DNA of 58,519 nt from Pseudonocardia sp. (GTDB taxonomy: Bacteria > Actinomycetota > Actinomycetes > Mycobacteriales > Pseudonocardiaceae), in assembly GCF_029263155.1 (NCBI RefSeq), contig NZ_JAJCYB010000069.1, positions 1 through 58,519 on the forward strand, written 5' to 3'. The position numbers and the translations under genes are program-made. Below the pieces are notes generated by a model that searched no databases, was not told the origin of the DNA, and saw only the letters and a list, made by a program, of their open reading frames with translations. Positions 1 to 8,566 of this stretch are shown in pieces; the stretch's first letter is position 1; the number at the start of each line of letters is the position of its first letter.

Positions 1-198
1 CGCGCGCACGGAGAGCCCGACTCGCGCGCACGGAGAGCCCGACTCGCGCGCACGGAGAGCCCGACTCGCGCGCACGGAGAGCCCGACTCGCGCGCACGGA
101 GAGCCCGACTCGCGCGCACGGAGGCCCCGACTCGCGCGCACGGAGAGCCCGACTCGCGCGCACGGAGAGCCCGACTCGCGCGCACGGAGAGCCCGACT
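1..198. repeat. 22-bp tandem repeat array, nine copies
   Basis: Nine head-to-tail 22-bp units begin at 1, 23, 45, 67, 89, 111, 133, 155 and 177. Each carries the core CCCGACTCGCG (reverse strand CGCGAGTCGGG). All are identical except the unit at 111-132, which reads GAGGCCCC where the others read GAGAGCCC. There are no spacers, so this is a satellite and not a CRISPR array. The array runs off the left edge, so its true length is unknown. It lies just downstream of the stop of the gene at 213-668. Diverged copies of the same 22-nt unit occur at 21571-21614. Confidence 0.95.
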
Positions 199-212
199 CG
201 CGGGGGCGGGGG

Positions 213-668
213 TCAGAAGGACTTGCTGCTGGGGCGGCTGCGCAGGGCGGCGACGTAGTCGTCGGGGGCGCCGGCCTGTTCGGCGGCGTCGGCGAGGACG
301 CCGAGGTAGCGGGCGCTGGGCTCGCCGCCCTCGTAGTCGTTGAGCACGTAGATGTAGGCCAGGACGTCGCCGTCGAGGGTGTGCACCCGCAGCCGCAGCT
401 TCTTGTGCAGGCCGAGCTCCCCGCCCTCCCACCGGTCGAGCTGGGGGGCGTCCTGCTCGGGCACGTCGTAGAGCACCACGAAGACCTGCTCACCGGGGGC
501 CTCGACCACGGTGGAGAGGGCGCCCTCCCAGCCGTAGTCCTCGCCACCGAAGGTCAGGCGCCATCCCTGGAGCCACCCCGTCCCGGCCATCGGCGAGTGC
601 GGGGCGCGCTGCTTCATCTGGGTCGGGTCCATGTTCGACCCGTACGCGGCGTAGAGCGGCACCGGCAC
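213..668 (-). CDS. gamma-glutamylcyclotransferase-like (GGCT fold) protein
   Basis: The 151-aa protein opens with the GGCT/AIG2 signature YGSNM (residues 9-13). Glu81 in the DRWEG segment sits where the family places its catalytic acid. The fold is a small cytosolic beta-barrel, and family members release 5-oxoproline from gamma-glutamyl compounds. Length fits a single-domain member. The gene is transcribed away from lpdA, and its 3' end abuts the 22-bp satellite. The substrate cannot be read from the sequence. The fold call is firm, but other AIG2-like activities remain possible. Confidence 0.75.
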   Translation of the reverse strand: MPVPLYAAYGSNMDPTQMKQRAPHSPMAGTGWLQGWRLTFGGEDYGWEGALSTVVEAPGEQVFVVLYDVPEQDAPQLDRWEGGELGLHKKLRLRVHTLDGDVLAYIYVLNDYEGGEPSARYLGVLADAAEQAGAPDDYVAALRSRPSSKSF

Positions 669-733
669 AGACTAGTGCGCCGCCGCCCGCGTACCGTGAT
701 CGGGCAAGCAAGGTCGACATCCGAGAGGGCCCG

Positions 734-2137
734 ATGACCCGCATCGTGATCATGGGCGGTGGCCCGGCCGGCTACGAGGCGGCCCTGGTGGCCGCGCAGC
801 ACGGCAGCGACGTCACCGTCGTGGAGCGTGCCGGCATGGGCGGAGCGTGCGTCCTGGACGACTGCGTGCCGTCCAAGACGTTCATCTCCTCGGCCGGCAT
901 CCGTGTCGACCTGCACCGCGCACCCGAGCTCGGCCTCGCCGTCGACCGCGACGCCATCGAGGTCGACCTACCGCGGGTGAACGCCCGGGTGAACGGCCTC
1001 GCGCTCGCCCAGTCGGCCGACGTCCGCGCCCGCGTGGAGCGCGAGGGCGTGCGGATCGTCCGCGGCGCCGCCTGCTTCACCGACGAGCCGGTGGCGCGCG
1101 CCCCGCACGTCGTCGAGGCCCGCACCGCGGACGGTGGCCGCGAGATCCTGCCCGCCGACGTGGTGCTGGTCGCCACCGGCGCGACCCCCCGCATCCTCGA
1201 CGACGCCGAGCCCGACGGTGAGCGCATCCTGACCTGGCGCCAGCTCTACGACCTCGACGAGCTACCCGAGCACCTGGTGGTCGTCGGCTCGGGGGTGACG
1301 GGCGCGGAGTTCGTGTCCGCCTACGTCGAGATGGGGTCCCGCGTCACGCTGGTGTCCAGCCGCGACCGGGTGCTCCCCGGGGAGGACGCTGACGCGTCCG
1401 CCGTGCTGCAGAACGTCTTCGCGGACCGCGGTGTGGAGATCCTGGCGCAGGCCCGCGCCGACTCGGTGCGCCGCGAGGGGGACGGTGTGGTCGTCACGCT
1501 CGCCGACGGCCGCACGGTCCACGGCACCCACGCCCTGATGACGGTCGGATCCGTCCCCAACACCGGCGATCTGGGCCTGGAGCAGATCGGCATCGAGACC
1601 GACCGCGGCGGGTTCATCCCCGTCGACCGCGTGTCCCGCACCTCCGTGCCCGGCGTCTACGCGGCCGGTGACTGCACGGGGCTGCTCATGCTCGCCTCGG
1701 TCGCCGCCATGCAGGGCCGGATCGCGATGTGGCACGCGCTCGGCGAGGGCGTGGCGCCGATCAAGCTGAAGACCGTGGCGTCGGCGGTGTTCACCCGCCC
1801 GGAGATCGCCACGGTCGGGATCAGCCAGCGGGCGATCGACGCCGGCGAGGTACCGGCCCGCACGATCATGCTCCCGCTGTCGACGAACCCCCGCGCGAAG
1901 ATGCAGGGGCTGCGGCACGGGTTCGTGAAGCTGTTCTGCCGGCCGGCCACCGGCGTCGTGGTCGGCGGGGTGGTGGTCGCGCCGGTCGCGTCCGAGCTGA
2001 TCCTGCCGATCGCCCTGGCCGTGCAGAACGGGCTGACCGTCGACGACCTGGCGTACACGTTCTCGGTGTACCCGTCGCTGTCCGGCTCGATCACCGAGGC
2101 CGGGCGGCAGCTGATGCGCCACGGCGACCTCGACTGA
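734..2137 (+). CDS. lpdA: flavoprotein disulfide reductase family, LpdA-like NAD(P)H quinone reductase
   Basis: The 467-aa protein has an N-terminal FAD-binding GGGPAG motif (residues 8-13), a second nucleotide-binding GSGVTG motif, and a C-terminal dimerisation domain. It resembles M. tuberculosis LpdA (Rv3303c), an NAD(P)H:quinone reductase of the lipoamide dehydrogenase family. The C-terminal segment reads YPSLSGSITEA where true lipoamide dehydrogenases carry the His-Glu catalytic pair, so dihydrolipoamide dehydrogenase activity is unlikely. Cys39 and Cys44 form a complete CX4C pair in the redox loop; as I recall, the mycobacterial protein keeps only the second cysteine. A GAGAGGG Shine-Dalgarno precedes the ATG, and TACCGT at 692-697 is a possible -10. 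Confidence 0.85.
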   Translation: MTRIVIMGGGPAGYEAALVAAQHGSDVTVVERAGMGGACVLDDCVPSKTFISSAGIRVDLHRAPELGLAVDRDAIEVDLPRVNARVNGLALAQSADVRARVEREGVRIVRGAACFTDEPVARAPHVVEARTADGGREILPADVVLVATGATPRILDDAEPDGERILTWRQLYDLDELPEHLVVVGSGVTGAEFVSAYVEMGSRVTLVSSRDRVLPGEDADASAVLQNVFADRGVEILAQARADSVRREGDGVVVTLADGRTVHGTHALMTVGSVPNTGDLGLEQIGIETDRGGFIPVDRVSRTSVPGVYAAGDCTGLLMLASVAAMQGRIAMWHALGEGVAPIKLKTVASAVFTRPEIATVGISQRAIDAGEVPARTIMLPLSTNPRAKMQGLRHGFVKLFCRPATGVVVGGVVVAPVASELILPIALAVQNGLTVDDLAYTFSVYPSLSGSITEAGRQLMRHGDLD

Positions 2138-2212
2138 ACGACGCCGCCGGGTCCGGGTCGGGTCAGGGCCATCCCGGATACGGCGGACGGGCGCCGCGCC
2201 GACGATGGGCAC

Positions 2213-2575
2213 ATGAGCATCCAACCCGTCACGTCGAAGGTGCCGGCCGGACCGGTCGTGGTCGCCGCACTCGGCGCCCAGCTCCTCGACGACGCCCTGT
2301 TCCTGCTGATCCCGCCCACCGGGATCGTCCTCGGCCCGCTCGCGGGGCTGGTCGCGATCGCGCTGACGGCCGCAGGCGCCCGCGCGATCACCCGCGGCCG
2401 AGGCGCTCCGGTGGTGGCCCGCACCGGCCTCGCGGTGGGCCTGGCGTCCGCGGGCGTCGGGCTGGTCGTCGGCGGGCTCGGGTGGGTCGCGCTGCTGCTG
2501 GCCGGGATCACGGTCCTCGCCGGTGTGGCCGGGGCCGTCGCCGGGCGCGGGCTGACCACCTCGCGCCTGCCCTGA
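2213..2575 (+). CDS. small hydrophobic membrane protein, unknown
   Basis: The 120-aa protein is dominated by hydrophobic stretches: about residues 13-35, 38-58, 68-90 and 90-112, with a short basic Arg/Gly segment near residues 58-65. I recognise no catalytic motif and cannot assign a family. It lies 75 bp after lpdA on the same strand and tail-to-tail with the TerD-vWA gene, separated by only 4 bp. Co-transcription with lpdA is possible but not shown. It is probably a real inner-membrane protein. Confidence 0.6.
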   Translation: MSIQPVTSKVPAGPVVVAALGAQLLDDALFLLIPPTGIVLGPLAGLVAIALTAAGARAITRGRGAPVVARTGLAVGLASAGVGLVVGGLGWVALLLAGITVLAGVAGAVAGRGLTTSRLP

Positions 2576-2579
2576 GCTC

Positions 2580-3866
2580 TCAGCCCAGCACCCCCGCGGC
2601 CCGGGCCGCGGTGATCCAGGACGGGAACTCGGCGAGCAGCCGCTCGTAGAGCGAGGCGTCGGGGACGTCGTCGATGTCGTCGACGGCGAAGAAGCCCACG
2701 TTGTCGACGCGCCGTCCGGTCATCGTGTCCAGCCGCTCCAGCACCCCGAACCGGTTGTGACGCCCGAGCCCCACGAACTGCCAGAAGATCGGTTCGTCGA
2801 CGGCCTCCCGCAGCTCGCGCTCGATCTCGCGGTTGCGGGTGATCCCGCCGTCGGAGAAGAACAGCACCAGCGTGGGGGCCGCGGGGGCCGACCGGACGAA
2901 CGCCCGTATCTGCGCGATCACCTTCGGCTCGTCGTTCGCGCCACCGACCGCGGCCATGTCGACCTGCCCGGGTTCCAGCGCCCGCGCGGGGCGCTTGCGG
3001 ATCCGGAACTCGCCCACCCGGACGTGGCGCCGGATCCACTCCGGCAGATCGTCGACGGTGAGGTCGGGCAGCCGGGCCGGGTTGGTCGCGAACGTCCAGG
3101 CCTGCATCGACCCGTCGTCGTCCAGCGCGGCGGCGACGGCCGCCATCCGCTCCACGACGCGCCCGACGACGCCGTCGCGGTAGAGCCGCGACATCGACCC
3201 CGACGCGTCGAGCGCCAGCACCACCCGGGCGGTGACCCCGCGGGCGCCGCGCTTCTCCAGGGTGACCGTGACCTGGTGCTTGCGCAGGTCGAGACGCTTG
3301 CGCATGTCGATCGGCAGGCTCGAGCCGAGCACCGGGGGCTCGGCCACGGCGGGCTCGTCGACGGTGATGCCGTAGTCGGTGGCCAGCCCGGCCAGGCCCG
3401 AGTCGTACCCCTGGCCGACCGCGCGGAACTTCCAGGCCCCGCCCCGGCGGTACAGCTCGCCGCCGACGAACGCGGTCTCGGTCGACGCCGTCATCGCGAA
3501 CTCGGCGACGACGCCGCCCCCGTCGCCGTCGACGATCCGCAGCGCCAGCCCGGGCACCTGGCCGAACGTGCCGCCGTCGGCCGACGCGCCCAGCACGACC
3601 CGGTCGACGGCGTCCTCGATCCGCCCGAGGTCGACGTGCACGGTGTCGCGACCGGGCCCCTTCCCGAGGTGGCGCACCGCTCCCGAGGAGTGCTCGGGCT
3701 GGTTGTAGAAGACCATGTCGGCGTCGGAGCGCACGCGGCCGCCGGGACCCAGCAGCAGCGCGGAGGCGTCGAGGTCGGGCAGGCCGGGTCCGTCGGTCCA
3801 GGTGAGCGCGACGTCGAGGCGGCGGGCGCCGACGGTGAGGTTGGCGCCCTTGGTCAGTGCGGTCAT
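2580..3866 (-). CDS. TerD domain plus von Willebrand A domain protein (TerF-like)
   Basis: The 428-aa protein has two domains. Residues 1-170 are a TerD/calcium-binding stress domain, with the hallmark LTKGANLTV opening and the acidic DLDASALLLG segment. Residues 190-428 are a vWA domain with a MIDAS motif DASGS at 220-224. This order is that of TerF-like proteins of the chemical-stress/tellurite systems, where TerD domains bind Ca2+ and vWA domains bind divalent metal and partner proteins. No other ter genes are nearby, so this is a stand-alone member. Its specific stress is unknown. Confidence 0.85.
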   Translation of the reverse strand: MTALTKGANLTVGARRLDVALTWTDGPGLPDLDASALLLGPGGRVRSDADMVFYNQPEHSSGAVRHLGKGPGRDTVHVDLGRIEDAVDRVVLGASADGGTFGQVPGLALRIVDGDGGGVVAEFAMTASTETAFVGGELYRRGGAWKFRAVGQGYDSGLAGLATDYGITVDEPAVAEPPVLGSSLPIDMRKRLDLRKHQVTVTLEKRGARGVTARVVLALDASGSMSRLYRDGVVGRVVERMAAVAAALDDDGSMQAWTFATNPARLPDLTVDDLPEWIRRHVRVGEFRIRKRPARALEPGQVDMAAVGGANDEPKVIAQIRAFVRSAPAAPTLVLFFSDGGITRNREIERELREAVDEPIFWQFVGLGRHNRFGVLERLDTMTGRRVDNVGFFAVDDIDDVPDASLYERLLAEFPSWITAARAAGVLG

Positions 3867-3930
3867 GGCGTGATCCTGCCGGAACGGCCGGACGGCCGGC
3901 GCGTCTGCAGTCGCGCCGGCCGTCCGGGGT

Positions 3931-4410
3931 TCAGCTGGTGTGGGCCAGGGGCACCTCGTGCGGTGCCCGGCAGCCCGACAGCGAGCAGTACGCCGTGCAG
4001 TCGAGGCAGTCGTGGAGCTCCGCCTCGGGGAGGGTGCCTGCGAACGGCCACCGGCCGGTGAAGCGCTGCAGGTACCAGTACACGAACAGGTAGTCGGGAC
4101 GGTCGGTGTCGGTGACGAACGTCGCGGCTGCGGGGATCCGGTCGATCCACCGGGCGTAGGCGGTCATCGCGTGGACGGGTGGTCGGGACGCCCGGCGGGT
4201 GCAGAGCCAGTCGTCCGCCCGGGTCCGCCAGTGGGTCAGGCTGATCGGGTGGAGCGTGGCGCCGGGCAGTTCGCGGACGTTCGTGGTGAACGTCGCGGTC
4301 AGGACCCCGTCGGCGGTGAACGCCGCCGAGGTCAGGGTGAGCAGGGAGTGTGGGCCCGGGATGGGGCCGTCGGTGTGGATGTGGGTCGTGACGTACATGT
4401 CGGGGGGCAT
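3931..4410 (-). CDS. conserved hypothetical with C-terminal cysteine cluster
   Basis: The frame is open from 4515, but the ATG at 4410 is preceded by CAGGATCCGAA (an AGGA Shine-Dalgarno at good spacing), giving 159 aa. I do not recognise the family. The C-terminus holds four closely spaced cysteines (135, 138, 142, 147) and His134, a pattern that could bind zinc or an iron-sulfur cluster. The middle is rich in Trp/Tyr (WIDRIP, YWYLQRF). There is no signal peptide or membrane segment. It follows the start of the TerD-vWA gene by 64 bp on the same strand and could be its upstream partner. Confidence 0.6.
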   Translation of the reverse strand: MPPDMYVTTHIHTDGPIPGPHSLLTLTSAAFTADGVLTATFTTNVRELPGATLHPISLTHWRTRADDWLCTRRASRPPVHAMTAYARWIDRIPAAATFVTDTDRPDYLFVYWYLQRFTGRWPFAGTLPEAELHDCLDCTAYCSLSGCRAPHEVPLAHTS

Positions 4411-4604
4411 TTCGGATCCTGGTCGCCTGGATGGGACGTGCGGGCGCTCGCGGCGCGGCAAAGCCTGCGTGGCGAGAGGAACCGGGCCCCGTGGATGGGC
4501 ACACGGGTGCATCACTGCTGTCCGCTATGCACTTGTCCAGCACGGTGCGGGGTCGCGGTGGAAGAACCTGGCCCGACGACGTTAGGCGCGGGTGCGGCGG
4601 AGCG

Positions 4605-5165
4605 TCAACGATCCGTCGCCAGGAGGCCGGTGACGACGATGTCGTGGTGCCGCCCGTCGGCGACCCAGGCCTCACGCATCCGTCCCTCGACGCGGAACCC
4701 GCACTTCTCCGCCACCCGGCCGGAAGCGGGGTTCCCCGCAGCCCACTGGTAGGTCACCCGGTGCAGCCCCAGCCCGCCGCTGAGACGTCCCACGAAGGCG
4801 AACCGCAGCACCGCGGACAGCGCGGTGGTCACCATCCCGCGCCCGCGCCCGGCGGGCAGTGCCCAGCACGCGGCCTCGGCCTGGCCCATCGGCAGGTCGA
4901 CGTGCTCCAGCGACACCTCACCGAGCATCTCGCCCGTGGTCGGCTCGCAGACGGCCCACGTGAACCGCTCGTCGCGGGCCCAGTCCTGCGCGCGTCGGCG
5001 GATGTAGGCCTCGGCGTCGACGGGGTCGGCGGGCGGGCGGTGCCGCCACCGGAGGATCTCCGGATCGCGGCAGGACGCCAGGACGGCCGGGCCGTCGTGC
5101 ATCCGCTCGTCGGCGCGCGGCACCCGCAGGTACCACGCGCCGGCGTTGATCTCGACGGCGTCCAT
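4605..5165 (-). CDS. GNAT-family N-acetyltransferase (RimJ/RimL-like)
   Basis: The 186-aa protein has the GNAT layout. GEMLGEVSLEHVD is the motif-D/beta-4 region. The acetyl-CoA pyrophosphate loop reads LPAGRGRGMVTTAL (Q/RxxGxG/A type, residues about 103-116). The NPASGRVAEKCGFRVEGRMREAW stretch is typical of RimJ/RimL ribosomal-protein or small-molecule acetyltransferases. The substrate cannot be inferred. The stop is at 4605, and 5' of the start are 47 bp before the end of accA3, which is on the same strand and could read into this gene. Confidence 0.8.
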   Translation of the reverse strand: MDAVEINAGAWYLRVPRADERMHDGPAVLASCRDPEILRWRHRPPADPVDAEAYIRRRAQDWARDERFTWAVCEPTTGEMLGEVSLEHVDLPMGQAEAACWALPAGRGRGMVTTALSAVLRFAFVGRLSGGLGLHRVTYQWAAGNPASGRVAEKCGFRVEGRMREAWVADGRHHDIVVTGLLATDR

Positions 5166-5212
5166 GTCCTAGGAGAGGGGCGGAAGGGCCGACGGAGCAG
5201 GCCCGGCGGGGG

Positions 5213-6979
5213 TCAGGACGAGTCCTTGATCTCGCAGATCACGGAGCCCTGCGTGACCGAGTTGCCCGTCTCGGCGGACAGCCCCGTGACGGTGCCGTCC
5301 TTGTGCGCGGTGACCGGGTTCTCCATCTTCATCGCCTCCAGCACGACGACGAGGTCGCCCGCCGAGACGGTGTCCCCGTCGGCCACCGCGACCTTGATGA
5401 TCGTGCCCTGCATGGGGGCCGTCACCGAGTCACCGGACGCGGCGGCGCCGCCCTGGCCGCCACCGCGCTTGCGGGGCGGGGCCTTCGCCGTGGCGCCGCC
5501 CCCGCCGCCGAAGGTCATGTCCCCGGGCAGCGAGACCTCCAGGCGCCTGCCCCCGACCTCGACGACGACCGACTGCCGGGGCGCGGCGTCGGCGTCGGCG
5601 TCGGTTCCCCCGTCGAAGGGCGGCACCTGGTTGTCCCACTCGGTCTCGATCCAGCGGGTGTGCACGGTGAAGTCCTCGCTCGCGAACGCCGGGTCGGCCA
5701 CGACCGCGCGGTGGAACGGCAGCACCGTGGCCAGACCCTGCACCTGGAACTCCGCGAGCGCGCGGCGCGAGCGCTCCAGCGCCTGCGCGCGGTCCGAGCC
5801 GGTGACGATGAGCTTCGCGAGCAGCGAGTCGAACTGCCCGCCGATGACCGACCCGTTCTCGACGCCCGCGTCGACCCGCACGCCCGGCCCGGCCGGGAAC
5901 GAGATCGCGGTGACGGTGCCGGGCGCGGGCAGGAAGTTGCGGCCCGCGTCCTCGCCGTTGATCCGGAACTCGATGGAGTGCCCGCGCGGCGCCGGGTCCT
6001 CCAGCAGGTTGAGCTCCAGGCCCTCGGCGATGCGGAACTGCTCGCGCACCAGGTCGAGCCCGCTGGTCTCCTCGGAGACGGGGTGTTCCACCTGCAGCCG
6101 GGTGTTGACCTCCAGGAACGAGATGAGCCCGTCCTGCCCGACGAGGAACTCGACGGTGCCGGCGCCGTGGTAGCCGGCCTCCGTGCAGATCGCCTTGGAC
6201 GCCTCGTGGATGGACGCGCGCTGCTCGTCGGTCAGGAACGGCGCGGGCGCCTCCTCGACGAGCTTCTGGAAGCGGCGCTGCAGCGAGCAGTCCCGGGTGC
6301 CGACGACGATCACGTTGCCGTGGGTGTCGGCGAGCACCTGTGCCTCGACGTGGCGGGGTTTGTCCAGGTAGCGCTCGACGAAGCACTCGCCGCGCCCGAA
6401 CGCCGCCGTGGCCTCGCGGACCGCCGAGTCGTACATCTCGGCGATCTCGCGCTCCTCGCGCGCGACCTTCATCCCGCGCCCGCCGCCGCCGAACGCCGCC
6501 TTGATCGCGACCGGGAGCCCGTGCTCCTTCGCGAAGGCGATCACCTCGTCGGCCCCGGACACCGGGTCGTTGGTGCCGGGCACGAGCGGCGCGCCCGCGC
6601 GGGTGGCGATGTGCCGCGCGGTGACCTTGTCGCCGAGGTCGCGGATGGCCTGCGGCGTCGGCCCGATCCAGACCAGCCCGGCGTCACCGACGGCCTGGGC
6701 GAAGTCGGCGTTCTCGGACAGGAACCCGTAGCCCGGGTGGACGCCGTCGGCCCCGGCCTGCTTCGCCGCGTCGACGACCTTCTGGATGTCCAGGTAGGAC
6801 TCGGCGGCCGTCGACCCGCCGAGTGCGAACGCCTCGTCGGCGAGCCGCACGAACGGGGCGTCGCGGTCGGGGTCGGCGTACACCGCGACGCTGCCGATGC
6901 CGGCATCGGCACAGGCCCGGATGACGCGGACGGCGATCTCCCCACGGTTCGCTACCAGGACCTTGGTCAAGCGCGGCAC
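5213..6979 (-). CDS. accA3: acyl-CoA carboxylase alpha subunit (biotin carboxylase + BCCP)
   Basis: The 588-aa protein opens with [21 protein letters not shown], the biotin-carboxylase N-terminus, followed by an ATP-grasp domain with the glycine-rich AFGGGGRGM loop and the [14 protein letters not shown] catalytic segment. A Gly/Ala/Lys-rich linker leads to a C-terminal BCCP domain with EAMKMEN, where Lys551 is the biotin site. It supplies carboxybiotin to AccD partners. The frame extends to 7513, but the GTG at 6979 has a GAGGAGG Shine-Dalgarno and matches the family N-terminus and length (about 600 aa in M. tuberculosis AccA3). TAAACT at 7036-7041 (read on the minus strand) is a likely -10. 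Confidence 0.95.
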   Translation of the reverse strand: MPRLTKVLVANRGEIAVRVIRACADAGIGSVAVYADPDRDAPFVRLADEAFALGGSTAAESYLDIQKVVDAAKQAGADGVHPGYGFLSENADFAQAVGDAGLVWIGPTPQAIRDLGDKVTARHIATRAGAPLVPGTNDPVSGADEVIAFAKEHGLPVAIKAAFGGGGRGMKVAREEREIAEMYDSAVREATAAFGRGECFVERYLDKPRHVEAQVLADTHGNVIVVGTRDCSLQRRFQKLVEEAPAPFLTDEQRASIHEASKAICTEAGYHGAGTVEFLVGQDGLISFLEVNTRLQVEHPVSEETSGLDLVREQFRIAEGLELNLLEDPAPRGHSIEFRINGEDAGRNFLPAPGTVTAISFPAGPGVRVDAGVENGSVIGGQFDSLLAKLIVTGSDRAQALERSRRALAEFQVQGLATVLPFHRAVVADPAFASEDFTVHTRWIETEWDNQVPPFDGGTDADADAAPRQSVVVEVGGRRLEVSLPGDMTFGGGGGATAKAPPRKRGGGQGGAAASGDSVTAPMQGTIIKVAVADGDTVSAGDLVVVLEAMKMENPVTAHKDGTVTGLSAETGNSVTQGSVICEIKDSS

Positions 6980-7040
6980 GGTCGGCCTCCTCGAGATGCC
7001 CGGGGATCCCGTGCCCCGGCGCGTGGTTACCGGGGAGTTT

Positions 7041-7050
7041 AGGCATGCCT
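7041..7050. promoter_or_regulatory. palindrome at the accA3 promoter
   Basis: AGGCATGCCT is a perfect 10-bp palindrome that touches the minus-strand -10 candidate TAAACT (7036-7041), about 60 bp upstream of the accA3 GTG. The position fits a repressor operator. The half-site TTAGGC recalls DtxR-family boxes, but the match is too short to assign a regulator. Confidence 0.3.
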
Positions 7051-7166
7051 CCCGCAGGCGCCGGACGGGACGTGGCGAGGATGACGCCGCCGGTCGGCAG
7101 GTTCGCCCGGCCGGGTCGGTCATGATCGCGGCGGCGACGGCCTGCCGCGTGCACCTCGTGCCGGCG

Positions 7167-7694
7167 TCAGGTGTTCCTCGGTGTCGGTCGGGGCCGCAGG
7201 AGGCGCCCGAGCCGCGTGCGCAGCCGCGGCACCGGGGCGCCTCGGCCGTCGTAGCGCAGCCTGCGCTCCCGGTCGGCGAGCTCCCGCGCCGCACCGGTGT
7301 CGAGCCCGCCGCGGTCGCGCACGGCGCGTGCGACCTCCCAGCCCTCGCGCAGCGCCCCCACCGGTTCGTGCCCGTCGCGGAGCTCGGCGAACGTGCGCGC
7401 CCACTCCGCGTCGCCGAGGGCGGCGGCGAGCAGCGGCCACTCCTTCGCCGCCTCCCCGGCCCGCTTGCGCAGCAGGGCACGCCGGGTGGCGGCCAGGCGG
7501 GAGGGGTCGACACCCGCCGGCGGTGGGCCGCCCGCGACCAGCGCCGCCACCAGCGCCGACTGGCGGGCGGCGAGGTCGGCCCGCGACGGCCCGCCGCCCG
7601 GCTCCGGCCGACCCGGCTCGGGCCCGCCCGGGGCCGGGTCGGGGGGTGGACAGCGTCCGGGCGGGTGCGCGGGCGGCCCCCATGTCGCGCTCAC
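7167..7694 (-). CDS. DUF2063-like partner of the DUF692 enzyme (putative)
   Basis: The 175-aa product starts at a GTG that overlaps the DUF692 stop by 4 nt (GTGA), so translation is coupled. After a Pro/Gly-rich N-terminus, residues about 37-120 read like a diverged HvfC/DUF2063 N-terminal domain: [12 protein letters not shown], then [20 protein letters not shown] (helix with Trp-Pro), ALGDAEW, and a later DGHEP segment. In known MNIO systems such a partner binds the substrate and is needed with DUF692 for cysteine modification. The tail is Arg-rich. The assignment rests on pattern and position and not on a strong motif. Confidence 0.55.
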   Translation of the reverse strand: MSATWGPPAHPPGRCPPPDPAPGGPEPGRPEPGGGPSRADLAARQSALVAALVAGGPPPAGVDPSRLAATRRALLRKRAGEAAKEWPLLAAALGDAEWARTFAELRDGHEPVGALREGWEVARAVRDRGGLDTGAARELADRERRLRYDGRGAPVPRLRTRLGRLLRPRPTPRNT

Positions 7695-8566
7695 GACGCC
7701 GCCGCGCGCAGGACGTCGAGCTCGGCGTGCAGCCGGGCCGCGGGTGGGTAGTGCCCGTCGCGTTCCAACATCACGGCCGGGGACGCCGGGAGGCGGTCGA
7801 CCAGGTGCCCCAGCAGCGTGAGGACGTCGTCTCCGACCGCGGCGGTGTGGGTGTCGTGGTAGGGCCCCCCGGGGTCGTCGGGGTGTCGCCCACCGCCCGC
7901 GACGTGGACGTAGGCGATGCGGTCCAGCGGGAACGTGTCCAGCACGGCCTGCGCGTCCTGGCCGCGGTTCACCGCGTTGGCGTGGATGTTCGCGACGTCG
8001 AGCAGCAGCAGGGCGCCGGTGCGGTCGAGCAGCCGGGTCAGGAACTCGCCCTCGCTGAACTCGTCCTCGGGCCAGTCGAGCAGCGTGGCGATCGGTTCCA
8101 GGGACAGCGGCACGTCGAGCTCGCCCTGCAGGTGCACGACGTTGGCGACCAGCACGTCCAGGGTCTCGCGGGTGCGCGGCAGTGGCAGGAGGTGTCCCGC
8201 CTCGCGTCCACCTGCCCGGACGAACGCCACGTGCTCGCTGACCAGCGGCGCGTCCAGCGCGTCGGCGCAGGCGGCCAGGTGGGCGACGCGGGCCGGGTCG
8301 AGCGGGTCCGCTCCGCCGAGGGACAGCCGCACGCCGTGGGGCACCACCGGAACCCCTCGTTCCCGCAACTCCGCCACCCCTCGAGGCGGACCTGCGGGAA
8401 CGAGGGCCTCGGCGATGACCTCGGTGAACCCGAGGTCCGCCGCGGCGACGACGCCGGCGATCTCGGGCCGCCACGCGAGCCCCAGACCCGCCACGGCCGG
8501 AACCGGCCCGGCGCGCCGCGGACGTTCACGCTCCGCAGCCACCGCCACCGCCACCGCCACCGCCAC
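7691..8566 (-). CDS. DUF692 family multinuclear iron oxidative enzyme (MNIO)
   Basis: The product (up to 291 aa) is a TIM-barrel DUF692 protein, the MbnB/TglH/ChrH/HvfB family of non-heme iron enzymes that oxidatively modify cysteines in peptides. Metal-ligand-type residues are visible: His77 (HGVRLSLGG), Glu111-His112 (SEHVAF), Glu157 (SLEPI), Asp190/Asn193/His195 (DVANIHANA), His221 (YVHVAGG), Asp238/His240 (DTH) and Glu268. The canonical AGH is AGG here. The start is one of five in-frame GTG codons (8566, 8560, 8554, 8548, 8542) inside the Gly-repeat region of the upstream membrane-protein gene. The downstream partner is coupled by a GTGA overlap. The upstream Gly/Cys-tailed protein is the likely substrate. 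Confidence 0.88.
   Translation of the reverse strand: MAVAVAVAVAAERERPRRAGPVPAVAGLGLAWRPEIAGVVAAADLGFTEVIAEALVPAGPPRGVAELRERGVPVVPHGVRLSLGGADPLDPARVAHLAACADALDAPLVSEHVAFVRAGGREAGHLLPLPRTRETLDVLVANVVHLQGELDVPLSLEPIATLLDWPEDEFSEGEFLTRLLDRTGALLLLDVANIHANAVNRGQDAQAVLDTFPLDRIAYVHVAGGGRHPDDPGGPYHDTHTAAVGDDVLTLLGHLVDRLPASPAVMLERDGHYPPAARLHAELDVLRAAAS

Noticed and set aside
1..198. CRISPR array
   Set aside because: Units are contiguous with no spacers, and no cas genes are present.
4431..6173. 580-aa plus-strand frame
   Set aside because: Antisense to the GNAT and accA3 genes, with biased composition and no family pattern.
6980..7513. Longer AccA3 start
   Set aside because: The extra 178 codons have no family sequence and the GTG at 6979 has a strong Shine-Dalgarno.
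7695..8474. N-terminal extension of the DUF2063-like protein
   Set aside because: It is the out-of-frame reading of the DUF692 gene; the GTGA overlap at 7691-7694 gives a proper start.
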